This document shows positions 9,317-21,462 of a DNA stretch of 64,000 bases, in pieces. The notes under the pieces were generated by a model. That model was not told where the DNA came from. It ran no database searches and was given only the letters and a program-made list of their open reading frames with translations. Both the position numbers and the translations under genes were made by a program. Source of the DNA: Rhizomys pruinosus. Lineage: Eukaryota > Chordata > Mammalia > Rodentia > Spalacidae. The DNA lies in NCBI GenBank assembly GCA_009823505.1, contig VZQC01000392.1, positions 6,716,293 through 6,780,292 of the forward strand, read 5' to 3'. Every line of letters starts with the position of its first letter. The stretch's first letter is position 1.

Positions 9317-9840
9317 TATTTTATTTTTCCTTAATATTTTATTGAAATTTGTGCATTTCATACAACATTTTTTAATCAAATTTAGACTCATTCCTCTTTC
9401 CATACCCCCGCCTCTCCTGAGCTTGTGCATTCTGCCATATATATCTTGCATCTTTTTCTCAGCCTTTTTAAAAATTTTTGATGTGGAAGTTTACTGTTTG
9501 GGGCAAAAGTTTACCGTTTTAGTCAATTCTTTGAACAAGCCTTTTTTGTGGTTATTTTTCCCTTTAATTTTATATTACTTCAAAATAGGCACGTATACAC
9601 TCCACATATATGCCAAAATTACGATGTCTGAAAATAAAGTATATGTTAATTCCAAAATATGCTTAGAGATTCACCTTTTAACAGTACAGTTGCATGCAGG
9701 TAAAACAAAATATTACATTATATTCCTAAATTGCATACCATTGATGTATGGTTTAACGCACTTTTTAATAGTAGCATCAGGTATTATATTTACTAAAAAA
9801 GAAAAAATAATCAGTTTGCTTTACAGATGATAGCTTATTT
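9317..9840 (-). repeat. 5'-truncated old L1, 3'UTR and ORF2 end (antisense)
   Basis: The minus strand reads the L1 3'UTR, with the diverged terminal block (plus 9345-9380) and the G-rich tract as C-rich plus sequence at 9400-9420. 'taattttatattact' at 9567 matches the shared L1 3'UTR block seen at 13870, 32075 and 33847. It extends at the 5' side to roughly 9840. The 206-codon plus-strand ORF across it is antisense chance. Confidence 0.7.
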
Positions 9841-10627
9841 TTTATATTCTAAAATTATCAGGGCCCCTGCAAAGTTTAATTTTTGTGAAATTTTTCAGGT
9901 ACTCACAGCATCCTGGCTACCAGAAATATATCTAGTCTCATTTTCATCCTGAGCATAACTTATCCATGAGATAGCGCATGGTGTTGTCAGAGAAGTATCA
10001 TCATTATGTTGTGTTTATGAAAATTTAAGTCTCTATTGTGTGTTGGTATTATAATTAGCCAATTAAAATTTTATTATTCCTTTTAGAAGAGTTGTGCATT
10101 TGAGTGAGAGGCTGCAAAAGACTCAGGGAGTCACTGTCTTCCTTCCAGAGAAACAGCAGTTTCCAGCACCATCTACTCTCTTCAGTGGGTTCTCTGTCCA
10201 AGAATCCCAGACTATAAGAGAATTCTGTGCTGTGCAAAACAGTCTGGATCTAGGACCCTTCTCACTATTTAAATCCATAGCATTCTTATTGAGTCATTCC
10301 TCTCTGTATAGATGTTTCAGGATTATACTTACATCTTTTATGAATTCACTGATATTTCAAAGTTCTCTTCAATATTTCATATTGATGCATATATAAAAGT
10401 ACATCTCCAACAGAAGTATAGAGTCCTGTCACTTCAGTTTCACTCACTTTAGAGAAAAGTATATTTTTTCCTATTTTCTACATTTGAGCATATTTTATCA
10501 GTTAGACTATAAATAATCGAGGAAGAAAAGAAGTCAGGTGATTTGATGTCTTACAGTAGACAAGTATCTTCTACCAGATACTTCAAGGATTTTCAACCTG
10601 TTTGCATATTAATATTACTTGGGCTGA
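9841..10627. other. No recognised feature
   Basis: AT-rich unique-looking DNA. A weak MER5-like scrap ('ttttcaacctgtttgcatattaa') near 10590 is not strong enough to call. Confidence 0.5.
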
Positions 10628-10737
10628 CCTTGGTGATATGAACTTTAATTTCAGCATTTGGGAGGAAAAGGCAAAAGAGTTGTGAGTTTATGGTCAGTCT
10701 GGGCTACCAGCAAGTTCCTGTCTCAAAAGAAAGAAGG
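10628..10737 (+). repeat. Degenerate B1 SINE
   Basis: 'ttaatttcagcatttgggagg', then 'ggtcagtctgggctacc', then 'gttcctgtctcaaaag' are B1 landmarks in the right order, with a short A/G-rich tail. Confidence 0.65.
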
Positions 10738-11451
10738 GCTAGGATTATTTATTAATAGTGAAGTAAATGCCTAGTACCTGAAAGGTGCTAGTCTGAAAAT
10801 CTAGCACCACTAAGCACAACAACCACACCTTGAGAGAGAAGGCATGTATAAATGACTAATGTCCAACCTATACTACAAGCCTACCAAATCAGAATGATAG
10901 GAGTAAGGCCTAATGAATTTTAACATATACGCAAGTACAGAAAACTTTTGATTATATTCCCCAGCAGGAAATCTGTGTTCATAGTTTAAATGTGTCTGAT
11001 CAAAACTGATTGAGAATCTGTGATCCTGAAAGGTAGAATTTGAATACCTATTTTTTCCCATTGCCTAGAAAAGGCCCTGAAATCTGGTAGGCATTCTACA
11101 CATGAGCATATCAGAGATGTTACAAACAATTTCATTTACATCAGTTATTTTTTATCTTACCCCATAAGAAACAAATATTAAATCTCATCTTCCTAGAAAG
11201 GACAAAAGGCTTTTTTGAATTCTTTGAAATTTTCTGTGTGCCTATCTTAAAGTGTTCCAACACAAACTTGTATTATTTTTGATCTACTACCTTTGATTTT
11301 GACAACTGCTTATTTGGAAGGAGCAATGGCTATGATGCAGCCAGGGGGCAACTTGAGTCATTTGTTTCTGTTCTACAAAACAAACAGGTGAACTCAGTGT
11401 AGAAGGTTGAAATAGATGGGAAACCTCCAGAAGACATCTTTGGTACTTGTG
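10738..11451. other. No recognised feature
   Basis: Unique-looking sequence without supported ORFs. Confidence 0.5.
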
Positions 11452-11855
11452 CTAGATAGCTTTAGTTGTCAACTTGACATGCCAAGGAAGAGGGAGCCTC
11501 ATTTGGGGAATTGCTTCCTTTGTACTGGCCTGTGGCCACGTCTGTGGGGCATCTTCTTGATCTGTGAGTGATGTCAGAGGACCCAGCCCATTGTCGGTGG
11601 TGCCACATCTGCCCAAGTGGCCGTGTATTATGTAAGAAAGCAGGGTGATCTTGGGCCAGAGGAGCAAGACCCTAAGCAGTGTTCCTCCATGGTCTGTGCT
11701 TCAACACCTGCCTCCAAGTTCCAACCCTGAGTCCCTACTTTGGGATCCCTTGGTGATGAACCCCAATAGATATAAGACAAAATAGTCTTTCTCCTCCCCA
11801 AGTTAATTTTGGTCAGAATATTTAATCATAGCAATAGTAATTAACTATAACGTTA
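11452..11855 (+). repeat. Medium-reiteration rodent repeat X, copy 2
   Basis: The longer copy of the element at 255-432. It starts with 'agttgtcaacttgaca', continues through 'tctgtggggcatcttcttgat' and 'aagaaagcagggtgatc', and ends near 'gcaatagtaattaactata'. It is non-coding. I recognise it as an abundant rodent repeat but not with a secure family name. Confidence 0.65.
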
Positions 11856-12160
11856 CTCCAGGGTACTGAGTTGCACCCTGTTAAAAAGCCTTGGGTTTTG
11901 CTGCACTGATAGAAGTCATTTCCCTGGAACAGGCTGATTGAATTTTGGCTGAAAAGGTATATCTACTTGTTTTGCCATTTTAAATTTTCTAGACTTGTCA
12001 GGTGTCTTCTTTCCTACAATAACAATCTCCAAGAGTATATCAATGTATCAAGTATATCAGTGTATACTTGATATCCAAGTATATCAATGTTTGAATATTG
12101 TGTAATAGAAATTTTGAGAGCTGCTTTTTATTGACCTCCTAGAAGGTAATATGCAAGGGA
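11856..12160. other. No recognised feature
   Basis: Unique-looking flank. 12030-12090 has short direct repeats of an 'agtatatca' word. Confidence 0.5.
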
Positions 12161-12790
12161 CATCCATTAAGCTTATCTTTTTTTTTTTTTTTTACTTTTT
12201 TTTTTATTGATGCTTTGTGTATTTCATACATCATTTTCCAATTCAGTTCAGGCATATATCCCCTTCTTTTCCAACAACCCCAACCCTACCCATCCCAGAT
12301 CATGCATTCTGCCATAAGTTTTCTGCATCTTTCTCTGCTTTTTTGTTTTGTTTTTTTCCATTTTTTTTCTTGCTAACTTGGTGTATTTGTGTGAGTACAG
12401 CATCCTTCATGTAAAACCCAGTTTGCAAGCAGTTGTGCCCAAACCAAACAGCTCATGGGTCCCACCATCCAGCAGGGGGGCTTGTATGTTCATCCAAGTT
12501 GATCAAGTGAGTGTCCAGTCTATATTGTGTAGTTCCTATAACCTGCACCCCTCGGCAAGCCCCATCTCTCCCGCCCGTCCCCAGATTGTTCCTAGGCTTA
12601 GAATAGGGGCACGGTGGATGAGACAGCAAAACACATACTTTCTCTGGAGCTGTTATCTTGGTCTCTAGTCATTTCTGGCTGTTTTCTTTCATGGTGCTGC
12701 AGCTTGTCCAGGATACCCTTTCGATCCTACTAATGAAGCTCACATGCAATTAGATATTTAGGTATTTAAACATCCATTAAGCTTATCTTT
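12161..12790 (-). mobile_element. L1-tailed composite retroelement, copy C, with 20-bp target-site duplication
   Basis: The insert at 12181-12770 (590 bp, minus strand) is flanked by perfect direct repeats 'catccattaagcttatcttt' at 12161-12180 and 12771-12790. On the minus strand it runs from a 5'-truncated body that begins inside the equivalent of copy A 8506, through an A-rich junction (T-rich on plus, 12340-12372), to the L1 3'UTR tail and poly(A) (poly(T) on plus, 12181-12206). Target duplication, 5' truncation and poly(A) together are the marks of L1-machinery retrotransposition. Body and tail therefore moved as one unit. The body aligns well with copy A, so divergence is modest. Confidence 0.88.
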
Positions 12791-13350
12791 TAGAGATTGA
12801 TAGTATCTGCTAATCAGTGTATTTGTTTTTAATTGCTAAGCCTGCTTTTAAATTTTTAGGGACATGATACTTCCACTGGAAAATAGATTTTCCCCCTACC
12901 TTGTCTTTTTACTATATTCAGAATTACTAGTGGGTCTTGGCTTCTGTGAAATCCATCTTCATTCAGTGAATTAAATGTTGAATTATCGATTTTCTTTAAA
13001 AAATACATCGCTATGATGATGACCCCCACCATCTCGAATTCAGTTCTCCATGAAAAGAAAAATTAATTGTCTATAATGCCTTTCTCTATAAAACTGATAA
13101 CATTTTTGTCAATTTGTTCTTTCTGATATTTAAGTATGTGTCTTTTTGAAACTTAGAATATTTTTAATGTAGTATTAGAATGCTTACCAGAACTTCTAAA
13201 TAATTCCATTGTTTTTATGGCTATTTTGATGTGTTAATTTGGAATTTCTATTAGCTATAGCCGCAATACTAAGCGATCATTCCAACTATTTTCATCCTAT
13301 AGATTTAACTACCAATGAAACATTTTTATTCAGTTTACCATATTCTTTTA
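12791..13350. other. No recognised feature
   Basis: AT-rich unique-looking sequence. Confidence 0.5.
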
Positions 13351-13602
13351 AAAAAATTTTTTTTATTAATTTTTATTATTTCTGTATGTGATGACATGTT
13401 TACTGTCTGCATGCAAAGTTTGGTGCAACCCGTGTCCGTGAATGGCAAGGAACGGTCTACGAAGAGAGATGTGCGGAGTCCCCTGAGCTGGAGTTTCAGA
13501 CGGTTCTCGGGCAGCCGTGGGGGTGCTGGGGATCGAACCCGGGGGTCCGTCTGCTAATGAGTAGGCGGCGACTCGTTAAGCGCCGTGGCATTCTCCAGCC
13601 CC
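13351..13602 (-). repeat. B2-type SINE (diverged)
   Basis: The minus strand starts with the 'ggggctggagaatgcc' head at 13602 and carries a B-box-like 'ggttcgatcccc' equivalent at 13529-13542. It ends in an A/T-rich tail at 13351-13380. Several short insertions in the tRNA-related head make it more diverged than the copies at 42.8, 50.8 and 56.3 kb. Confidence 0.85.
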
Positions 13603-13694
13603 TCAGTTAAATCATTTTCTTAAAGTATATGTTCCCTTTCTTTTTAAAACATATTTGTATGGAACTTTTGTATATTTTCATGTAAGCATTTCTT

Positions 13695-14275
13695 TTTCTT
13701 AATTGATGTTTTTTGTATTTCAAACATCATTTTCCAATTCAGTTCAGGCATATTCCCCTTTCCTTTCCCCCCATGCACCCCACCCCATCCCAGATCATGC
13801 ACTCTGCCATAACTCTCCTGTATCTTTCTCTCAGTCTTTTTTTATGTTTAGGAATTCACATTTTCCTCCATTAATTTTATATTACTCTAAAATATGGATA
13901 CATACTCTCCACCCATATACAGTAATTACAGAGTCTAAAATAATTGGTGGGTGGATTCTAGAGCCTGTTGAGAGATTCACATTATGACAACAGAGCTGGA
14001 ACCAATCCAAATGCCCCTCCACAGACAAGTGGATGACAAAAATGTGGTACATCTACACAGTGGAGTACTATTCAGCAGTAAAGAAAGATGGCATTATGAA
14101 GTTGGCAGGTAAATGGATGGAGCTCGAAGCCATTATGCTGAGTGAAGTAACACAGTCCCAGAAAGACAAACAGAGAATGGTTTCCCTCATTTGTGGATGC
14201 TAACACCAAATCCCCCAGATGAAAGGCAAGCTGAATGACATTATGGTTATATTTCTGTTTATCTGAAAGCAATAG
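13695..14275 (-). mobile_element. 5'-truncated L1 with twin-priming inversion
   Basis: 13695-13985 is L1 3'UTR in minus orientation with its terminal block and C-rich (plus) tract. Directly adjoining, 13988-14275 is the ORF2 C-terminal coding region in plus orientation, from the equivalent of 'ccaatccaaatgcccctcc' through the 'ggtaaatggatggagctcgaagccattatg' segment. On the minus strand the 5' piece is inverted and the 3' piece is not, the classic twin-priming outcome. Coding frames are broken. No clear target duplication could be identified. Confidence 0.75.
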
Positions 14276-14279
14276 TTCT

Positions 14280-15440
14280 TAATCCAATTTAGACACCCTC
14301 CCCAACCCTGCCCTGCCCCTACACTCCCCAAATAGGCCTCATATATGCTGCAATGTATGTTAATTCCCATCTGCTCAAGCATTTTACCCAGACATCTTTC
14401 AGTGCATGTTCATCCACTGGAGTCTATTCAGCCTAACTAGAGATTTTAAGGATACTCTGCTTTCCCTCACCGACCCAACATCAATTTCCAACAGTTCTTA
14501 AAGTAGTGCTGGCCCACTAGGCATTTCCCTTTCAGAAGTTTGGGCCCTTGTCTGATTGATTTGGCATGGGTCTTGTGCTCAATGCCACCATTACCACAAG
14601 TTCACATTGCCAGGCTTCCAATGGCCTTTGTTTTCCTCATTTCCATGGACCAACCTTGGCTCATAAATCTTTCCACCCCTTCTTCAGCAATGGCCCCTGA
14701 ATTGTGAGTGGGTGAGGCTTAGTATATGAATCAGATCCGAGGACACACACTCTACAATTCTCTAAAACGTGGCCAGCTGTGGCCTTATGTGTGCATTACA
14801 CTCTGTTTTACAAGGAAGATTTACTAGTGAGAGTTGAGAGATGTGTTAGTATTCTCTCCACCTCCTGTTCAACTATGTTCCCTGAACCTTAGTTGTAGAA
14901 GTTCAACTGTACATATGTGACTTAAGGGTAAGCATCTCTCAGATATATAGTCTCTGTGTGCAAAAAGTTGTGGAACTCTGTATACCTGTCTGTAAATATA
15001 AGGAAACATATTTACAATATAAGAAATTTCATTTGTATAGAGAAATGAGAGATAGGGTTTTCTCTAAGATCTTTGACCTTTCCAGCCATGTATATTTATC
15101 TATAATTACAGTGCCACCCATGAATTTCCTCCCATTGAGGGGTTTGTAGGTCCAACAAAATATCTATTGATTACCCCCACCCAGATAACAGTGCCACTAT
15201 TGCACCAATAAAGGGAATATGATGTGCCAGTCATTACGATTATTAAGTTTTAGGACTGGATTGGGCCATTGATTGATTTTCTCATTTAGCAGCCTGCAAA
15301 GTGTCCTCTAGAACTATGAGAGCTAGTGTTCAGGGAAAAGGATTACAGCTCTTCCAAATCCTTTGTCCAAATTACGTCCTGTATTCAGCAGTAGAGTCTT
15401 ACTTCTGAGTTTTGGGAGCTAAGGGTTCTGACAATAGCCT
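14280..15440. repeat. L1-associated repeat Z, copy 1
   Basis: 14820-15180 shares a continuous block with 21965-22400 in the same orientation ('gagagttgagag', 'gagccttagttgtagaagttc', 'ttgtggaactctgta', 'ctattgattac'). I associate this sequence with rodent L1 (Lx-type) 3' flanking or UTR sequence, but family and strand are uncertain. 14280-14820 is less certain and may be unique. Confidence 0.5.
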
Positions 15441-18400
15441 GTGTTATTTTGTTATCTTGGAGTACTCTGACCAGTCATACAGTAAAAGGTCTTACCTCTC
15501 TGGAGTTGTACAACTTGCCCAATAGCCCCCAGGTATACACATACACTGGTGTTCAGACACTGCATGTGTATTTTTCAGCGGGTTCCCAAACCAACATATT
15601 TCCCTCTATCTTCCCACACTACACATTTTTCAATCATCTCTCCTATCTCTCCCCCATCCAACCTTCCTCCTCCAGCTACAGTTCAAGTGCGCCTTTATTC
15701 CCACCCTCCCACCAATTGCACCTACCTCTGCCATCTGCCATCTCCTTAGCTACCTTCTCCCCCACCCCCATAGTCCCCTGCATGTCCCTACCTCCCCCCT
15801 TATAGCCAAAACACTCCCACATTCCCCACAACCTCCATGGTAACATCTGGTCTGTACTATACCCCTTTTGAGCATTTAAACCTCTGTATTTCCTTTCCAT
15901 TTTCATGACTCCTGCTGTTAGATCACCTATGAAGTATTGCTCTAACAATCCCCAAATGAGTGAAAACATCCCTGATTTTACACCGGGGTAAGATGGAATC
16001 TTAAAGTGTTCTCTATCTCCATTTCTCTAATTACTGGGGATATTTGGCATTTTTAAAGTAGTTGTTGGCCATTTTATTTCTTTGAGAATTCTCTGTTCAG
16101 AGCCATAGCCCATCTTTTTATTGGGTTGATTAGTCTCTTGTTTCTTTGTTTTGAATTCTTTGTATGTTCTGAACATTAGTCCTCTGTCAGACATGTGAAG
16201 ACATTTTTCCCACTCAGTGTGTTTCCTCTTCACTTCCGTGGTTGTTTCTTTTGCTGTATGTTAACTTTGTAGCTTAATGATGTCTCGCTTTTCATTGCTG
16301 AGTTTAAAGCTTGGAGAATTGATGTCAGATTTTAAAAGTCCTTTCCTATACTGTATCTTAAAGGATACTGGTTTTTTCCAGAAGTTTCAGAATTTCAGGT
16401 ATTTTATCCTGGTCTTTGACCCATTTGGAGTTGATGTTACTGCACAGTGAAATGTAAGGTTCAAATTTCAGTCTTATACACGTGGAGACCCAATTTTGCC
16501 AGCACCAATTATTGAAGATGCTGTCTTTACTCTATTGTGTGTTCTTTTTTACTTGGTCAAATATAAGTTGACTGAAATTGCATATACCCTTTTTGGGGTT
16601 CTCTATTGCATTAAGTTGATCTACATATTTTTATGATAGTAACATGCTGTTTTTTTTTTAACTGTAGCTCTGTAATATAATTTCAGATCTCATATGGTAA
16701 TCCCCCCAGCATTGTTCTTTTTTTTCCAAAATTGCTTTTGATATCTGGAGGTCTTTGTGATTAAATATGGATTTTGGGATGGCTTGTTCTAACTCTGTGA
16801 AGAATAATGTATATTGATTGGCATTGTATTGAATCTATAGATTGCTTTTGGTAATATAGTCATTTTCACAATATTGATTCTACCAATTAATGACCGCTGT
16901 AGGTCCTTCCATCTCCTGGTGTCTTATACTATCTAATTGTTTACAGCTCTGAAATTTTCATTGTAGAGATCTTTGATGTTCTTGATTATGTTTATCTCTA
17001 AATATTTTTTTTTACTTTATTTCGAATGAGACAATTTCTTAGAATACTTTTTCTGATTGATTTTTGTTCCTCTATAGAAAGACTACTGATTTTAGATGTT
17101 GAAGTAATAATCATTTCTGAAATATTTTGGTAGAATTTGGGGGAGTTCTTGTGAATAATATCATATCATCTACAAAAAAGAGGTACTTTGACATCTACTT
17201 TTGCAATTAGTAATCCTTTGATTTCAATCTCTTATCATTTCACAAGAGTTTCAAGCACTATATTGAAAAGGGTCTGGTTCCTGATTTAAATGGGAATGCT
17301 TCCAGTTTTTCTACATTCAGAATGATGTTCACCATGGATTTGTCATATATAGCTTTAATTATGTTAAGGTATGGTCCCTCTAGTTCAGTTCCATCTGTTG
17401 ACTTTTAAAGCGAATGCATGTTGAAATTTATGAAAGGCTTTTTTTCTGAATCTATTGAGATGACCATGCTATTTTTGTCTTTAAGTCCAGCTATGTATTT
17501 TATTACATTTATTGACTTATGTATATTTAATCATCCCTGCATCTCTGAAATAAAGCCAACTTGATTGTGGTGGATGATCTTTTCTCATGTATATCTTTAT
17601 GCAGTTTGTGAGTATTTTGCAGAGAATGTTTTCTCTTATGCTCATTAAGGACATGGATCTATAGTTATTTTTTTGTTGTGTATTGGATTTTGTTATTAGA
17701 GTTATTCTTGCCTCAAAAGGAGTTTGGGAGTTCTCCCTGTTTCTAACTTTTTGAATAAGAAGTATTGATTGTAGAACTACTTTGAATGTCTTGTAGAATT
17801 CTTCTGTGTATCCATCTGAGCTTTGGCTGTTTTATATTAAGAAGGTTTTCATATCAATTTCCTGATTTGTTGTGGGTCTGTTTAAGCTGTTGATCTCTTC
17901 TAGGTTTAACTTGGGTGGTTTCTTTTTGATTTTCAATGTTAATAGAGTTTTTTGAAGTATTCCATTATAATGTTCTGAATTTTTTGGTGTCTATTATGGT
18001 ATTTCTACTTTCATCTCTGATTTTATTAATTTAGATTTGCTCTTTCTTTTGGTTAATTGGTCTGTCTGTCTATCTGTTTTAGTTTTTCAAAGAACCAGCT
18101 CTTATATTCATTGACTCTTTGTATTGTTTTCTTTGTTTCTATTTCGTTGACATCTGCTCTGATTTTGGTGTTTCTTGTCTGCTAGATTTGACTTTGGTTT
18201 GTTCTTGGCTTCCTAGAATCTTGAGTTGTACCATGAAGTCAATAAAATGTGCTCTTTCTGATTTTTTAATGTAAATATTTAGAACTATAAACTTCCCCCT
18301 TAGAACTGTTTTTAAACTGTCCCAGAAGTTTTGTTGTGTTGTATTATCATTTTCATTGAGTGCCAGGAGTCCTTTTATTTCTTAATTTCTTCCTTGACCC

Positions 18401-18476
18401 ATTCGTCATTCATTAGTGCTGTTTAATCACCATGGATTCATGTAGTTACTAAAGCTTCTTTTGTTGTTGACTATAA

Positions 18477-18933
18477 GCTTAATAACACAGTTGATGCAGA
18501 AATTTCCTTCCCCTGAGAAAGGTGCAAATGCAATGAAGCTCCCTGTCTCCCATCCCTGCTCTTCCGAAGACAAACCTAGAAAAGACTACAAAACTAGTTT
18601 AGAAGATTCTCACAAGTTTAATGGACTTGCTCACAGAGTGAATGGATGAGGGGGTCATTTACAAGATTTTCAGCCCTTTCATCCCTGTCATGTTCATCCT
18701 GGGCTGGAACCTCTGTGACCTCTGCACAAGATGGCAATGTCAGGAGAGACCCACCCCATAGTACCCTCTGCTTATGTGCCCTTAGACTCCCACTTATACA
18801 GTCAAGGTGAGCTGGCTGGTTGGGAGTTGTGTCTGGATCCCTGGCTCTACTTTTCTCTCAGAAGTAAAATTTATAGTCGTGGACAGGCATTTGATTTCAA
18901 GGGTCAGTCCTTCTTTTGGAAGACTGCCCACAC
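18477..18933. other. Unidentified ~455-bp block inserted in L1 endonuclease region
   Basis: L1 similarity on the minus strand stops near 18476 and resumes at 'ctgtggtctgatagaatgcatg' (about 18934). The intervening block has higher GC and no L1 likeness. It matches no other element in this window that I could find. Short ORFs in it are not recognisable. I found no convincing target duplication or poly(A). It could be a solo LTR of an unrecognised family or a gene-conversion patch. Confidence 0.5.
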
Positions 18934-20763
18934 CACAACTGTGGTCTGATAGAATGCATGAAATTATTTCATTTTTTTCTATTTTTTGAGGTTGGTTTTG
19001 TGCCCCAGTGTGTTGTTCAAATTTACAAAAATACTTCAATGGAGGACTGAGTACAAAATTTATTTTCTGGTTCTTGAATGGAATATTCTGCAGATGTCTG
19101 TTAGGTCCATTCGATGTAGGATCTCATTTAATTCAGATGTCTCTATTTATTCTTTGTCCAGATGTCCTATCAGAGATAATGGGGAGCTGAAGTCAGCTAC
19201 TATTACTGTGTTAGGGTTAATATGTGTTTTAATGGCCTGTAATTCTGCTTTTATGAAATTTGGTGCAACAGGGCTATTTTGCATACATGTTCATGATTAT
19301 GATATCTTCTTGCCAGTTGTTCGTTTGATTAAAATGAAGTGATCCTCTTTAACTGTTCTGATTGTTTTTACTTTGAAGTCTATTTTGTCTGATATTAGGG
19401 TTGCATCACCTGCTTGCTTCTTAGTGTCATTTGTCTTGAAGTCAAGATGAGTTTCTTGGAGACAACGCAAAGATGGCTATTTTTTCTTAATCCATTCCAC
19501 TAGTTGAGGCCATTGATATTTAGAGTTATGATTGAAAATATGTATTGTTTATCATCATTTTAATTGGTTTGAGTTCTTTATCTTGTTTTGTTTTTCCATA
19601 ATTTTACCTTCCTTTATTTTCTTTCTGTAACCTCCTGGGTATACTCAGCCATATCTTCTGTCCTTTGTACTCCTTCAAGTATTCTTTGTAGGGCTGTTTT
19701 TCATGTCATCTAAGGTTTTCCATTCCCTTTTTGAATATGATAGTTTTATTTTTGCTGGGTAAAGTATTGGGGATTGGCATGCCTGGTCATTTAGAACTGG
19801 GAATACTTTGGTCCACGTTATTTGCACTTTTATAGTTTGCAATGAAAAGTCATCTGCAATTCTGATGGGTTTTCCATTATATGAGACTAGTTGTATTTCT
19901 CTAGCAGCTTTCAGTACCCTCTCTTAGTTTTGTATTTTTAACATGTTTACTAAGATATGTTATGGGGACTTTCTTTTCCAATTGGTGTTCTATGAGATTC
20001 TTGAATCTGTATTGGAAAGTGTTTTCTTAATTTAATGAAGTTTTCTTCTACAATCCTGCTGAAGATCTGGTCAATCCCATTGGCATGAGATTCTTCTATG
20101 TCCTGTATGCATTTGATGCCTAGATTTTTTTCTTCTCATCAGATTCCACATTTCCTGTGCATTACATTCCTGTGGGGTTTTTCACAGTCTATGCTTGAAG
20201 AGTCTAGTTATTCAACTTTATTATTCAATCTTTGTATTCTGACGTCAGTTTTGTTTCTTCCACTTGTGAGAATTTCTCCTGATGTTTCAAAGTGACTTAT
20301 TAAGTTTTTCAATCGCGTCTTCATTCTGTCTTGGGTTTTCAACTGCACATTTGTGTTTTCTCGAGATTCAGTAACAGATTTATGCTTATTATCTTTGAGT
20401 CTTTGAGTTTTTGTCTGTGTTTTCTTTAATTTCTTTGATTAAGATCTGAATTTTTCTCTTAATTCTGCAATGTGGTGTTTCTCAGTGTGAGTATCTTTAT
20501 AGTGCACTTCTGTAGGACTGGTGGATTTTGTTGGAGAGATATCCTCTTGGTTTTTCATATTATATGTGTTCTTGGACATATAGATCTATTTTGTTGGTTG
20601 CATGGCTGATAGGAAATTTTATTTTCCCTGAATTTGTTTGAGTTTTGGTTCTGTTTATATTGTTGATGTAGATTGGCTGCTTTTTGCTAAGGTATGAGAG
20701 TTTTGTTTGTGTGTGCTTCAGGTTCTCACAGGTATTAGGCTGTTTTTTTAGTAGGCAGGAAGG

Positions 20764-21312
20764 GTAGAAACTCTGTCCTGGGACTCTAAAGTCATGGTGT
20801 GGTAGAGACAGCCTGTGAAGAGTCTCACAAACTGGCCCGGAAAATTGAGCTGATCTCAGTCCAGGGGTATCAGTTTGCAGTGGGTGGGTCTGGATTAAGA
20901 GCATAGTCCATAGATCTGGGGTTTAGAGAGCCAAAGCAGACTCGTGTTCAAGACTAGAAGGGGAACTGTGTAGGGTTGGGAAATTGAAGTTGCTCAGTTT
21001 GTAGGGGAAACAAGGCACAATGGGCAGGAGGAAAGACTAATCAGGGAAGATGGATGGTCTCAGAAATTCAAAGCAAGGTTGGAGGGTTAGCTAAAGTAGA
21101 ACACTGGTCTCTGGAGTCCAAAGGCAAGGCGAGGGCGGGGACAACTTTGAAGAGCCTTACAAACTTGAGGGAAAGTTTGAGCTCATCTGAATGTATGGGA
21201 TGACACTGTACCAGGCAGATCTGGACCAAGTGGGTAGTCCAGAGATCTGGGGTACTAAAAGCCAAAGCAGACCTGTGTGTGAGGCTAAAAGAAGAAGGGT
21301 GTCCAAAGATAT
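20764..21312 (-). promoter_or_regulatory. L1 5'UTR tandem monomers (332-bp period)
   Basis: The segment beginning 'gtagaaactctgtcctgggactc' at 20765 recurs diverged at 21096 ('gtagaacactggtctctggagtc'). The likeness continues through 'gaagagtctcacaaac'/'gaagagccttacaaac' and 'agatctggggt'/'agatctggggt'. The period is about 332 bp. Monomer 1 is complete and the outer one is truncated at 21312. Tandem 5'UTR monomers act as the L1 promoter in mouse, so this is probably the promoter of the element; that role is inference. Confidence 0.75.
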
Positions 21313-21317
21313 ATTTT

Positions 21318-21462
21318 TGGTCTTTTTGAGACAGGGTCTCCCTGCATCCGCAGCTGTTCTGGAACTCACTATGTAGACCAGGCTGGCCTTGAACTCACAA
21401 TGATCTACCTGCCTCTGCCTCCCATGTGCTGGAATTAAAGGCGTTGCCACCATGGCTAGCTG
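21318..21462 (-). repeat. B1 SINE
   Basis: Antisense B1: 'gagacagggtctccctg', 'ccaggctggccttgaactcac', 'cctgcctctgcctccc', 'ctggaattaaaggc'. The sequence is well preserved. It sits directly beyond the 5' edge of the minus-strand L1. Confidence 0.95.

Larger units (their letters stand above)
15540..21312 (-). mobile_element. Near full-length L1 (minus strand), inactive
   Basis: On the minus strand the order is as follows. The 5'UTR at 21312-20560 contains 1.6 tandem monomers. ORF1 lies about 20560-19560, with antisense coiled-coil-type coding and many stops. ORF2 lies about 19490-15960 and covers the endonuclease-like region (19490-18400, interrupted), reverse transcriptase (about 18400-16400) and the C-terminal region. 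The 3'UTR runs to about 15540, with a C-rich plus sequence at 15600-15800. No frame longer than about 100 codons survives, so the copy is old and inactive. An unidentified ~455-bp block interrupts the endonuclease region (see 18477-18933). A B1 abuts the 5' end at 21318. Length is about 5.3 kb without the inserted block, consistent with near full length. Confidence 0.75.

Noticed and set aside
9210..9830. 206-codon plus-strand ORF, the longest in the window without N
   Set aside because: It runs antisense through an old L1 3'UTR and AT-rich DNA, with low-complexity Leu/Phe/Ile composition and no domain.
13988..14275. Possible host exon (open short frames)
   Set aside because: The sequence is the L1 ORF2 C-terminal region, matching 31700-31950 of the full-length L1.
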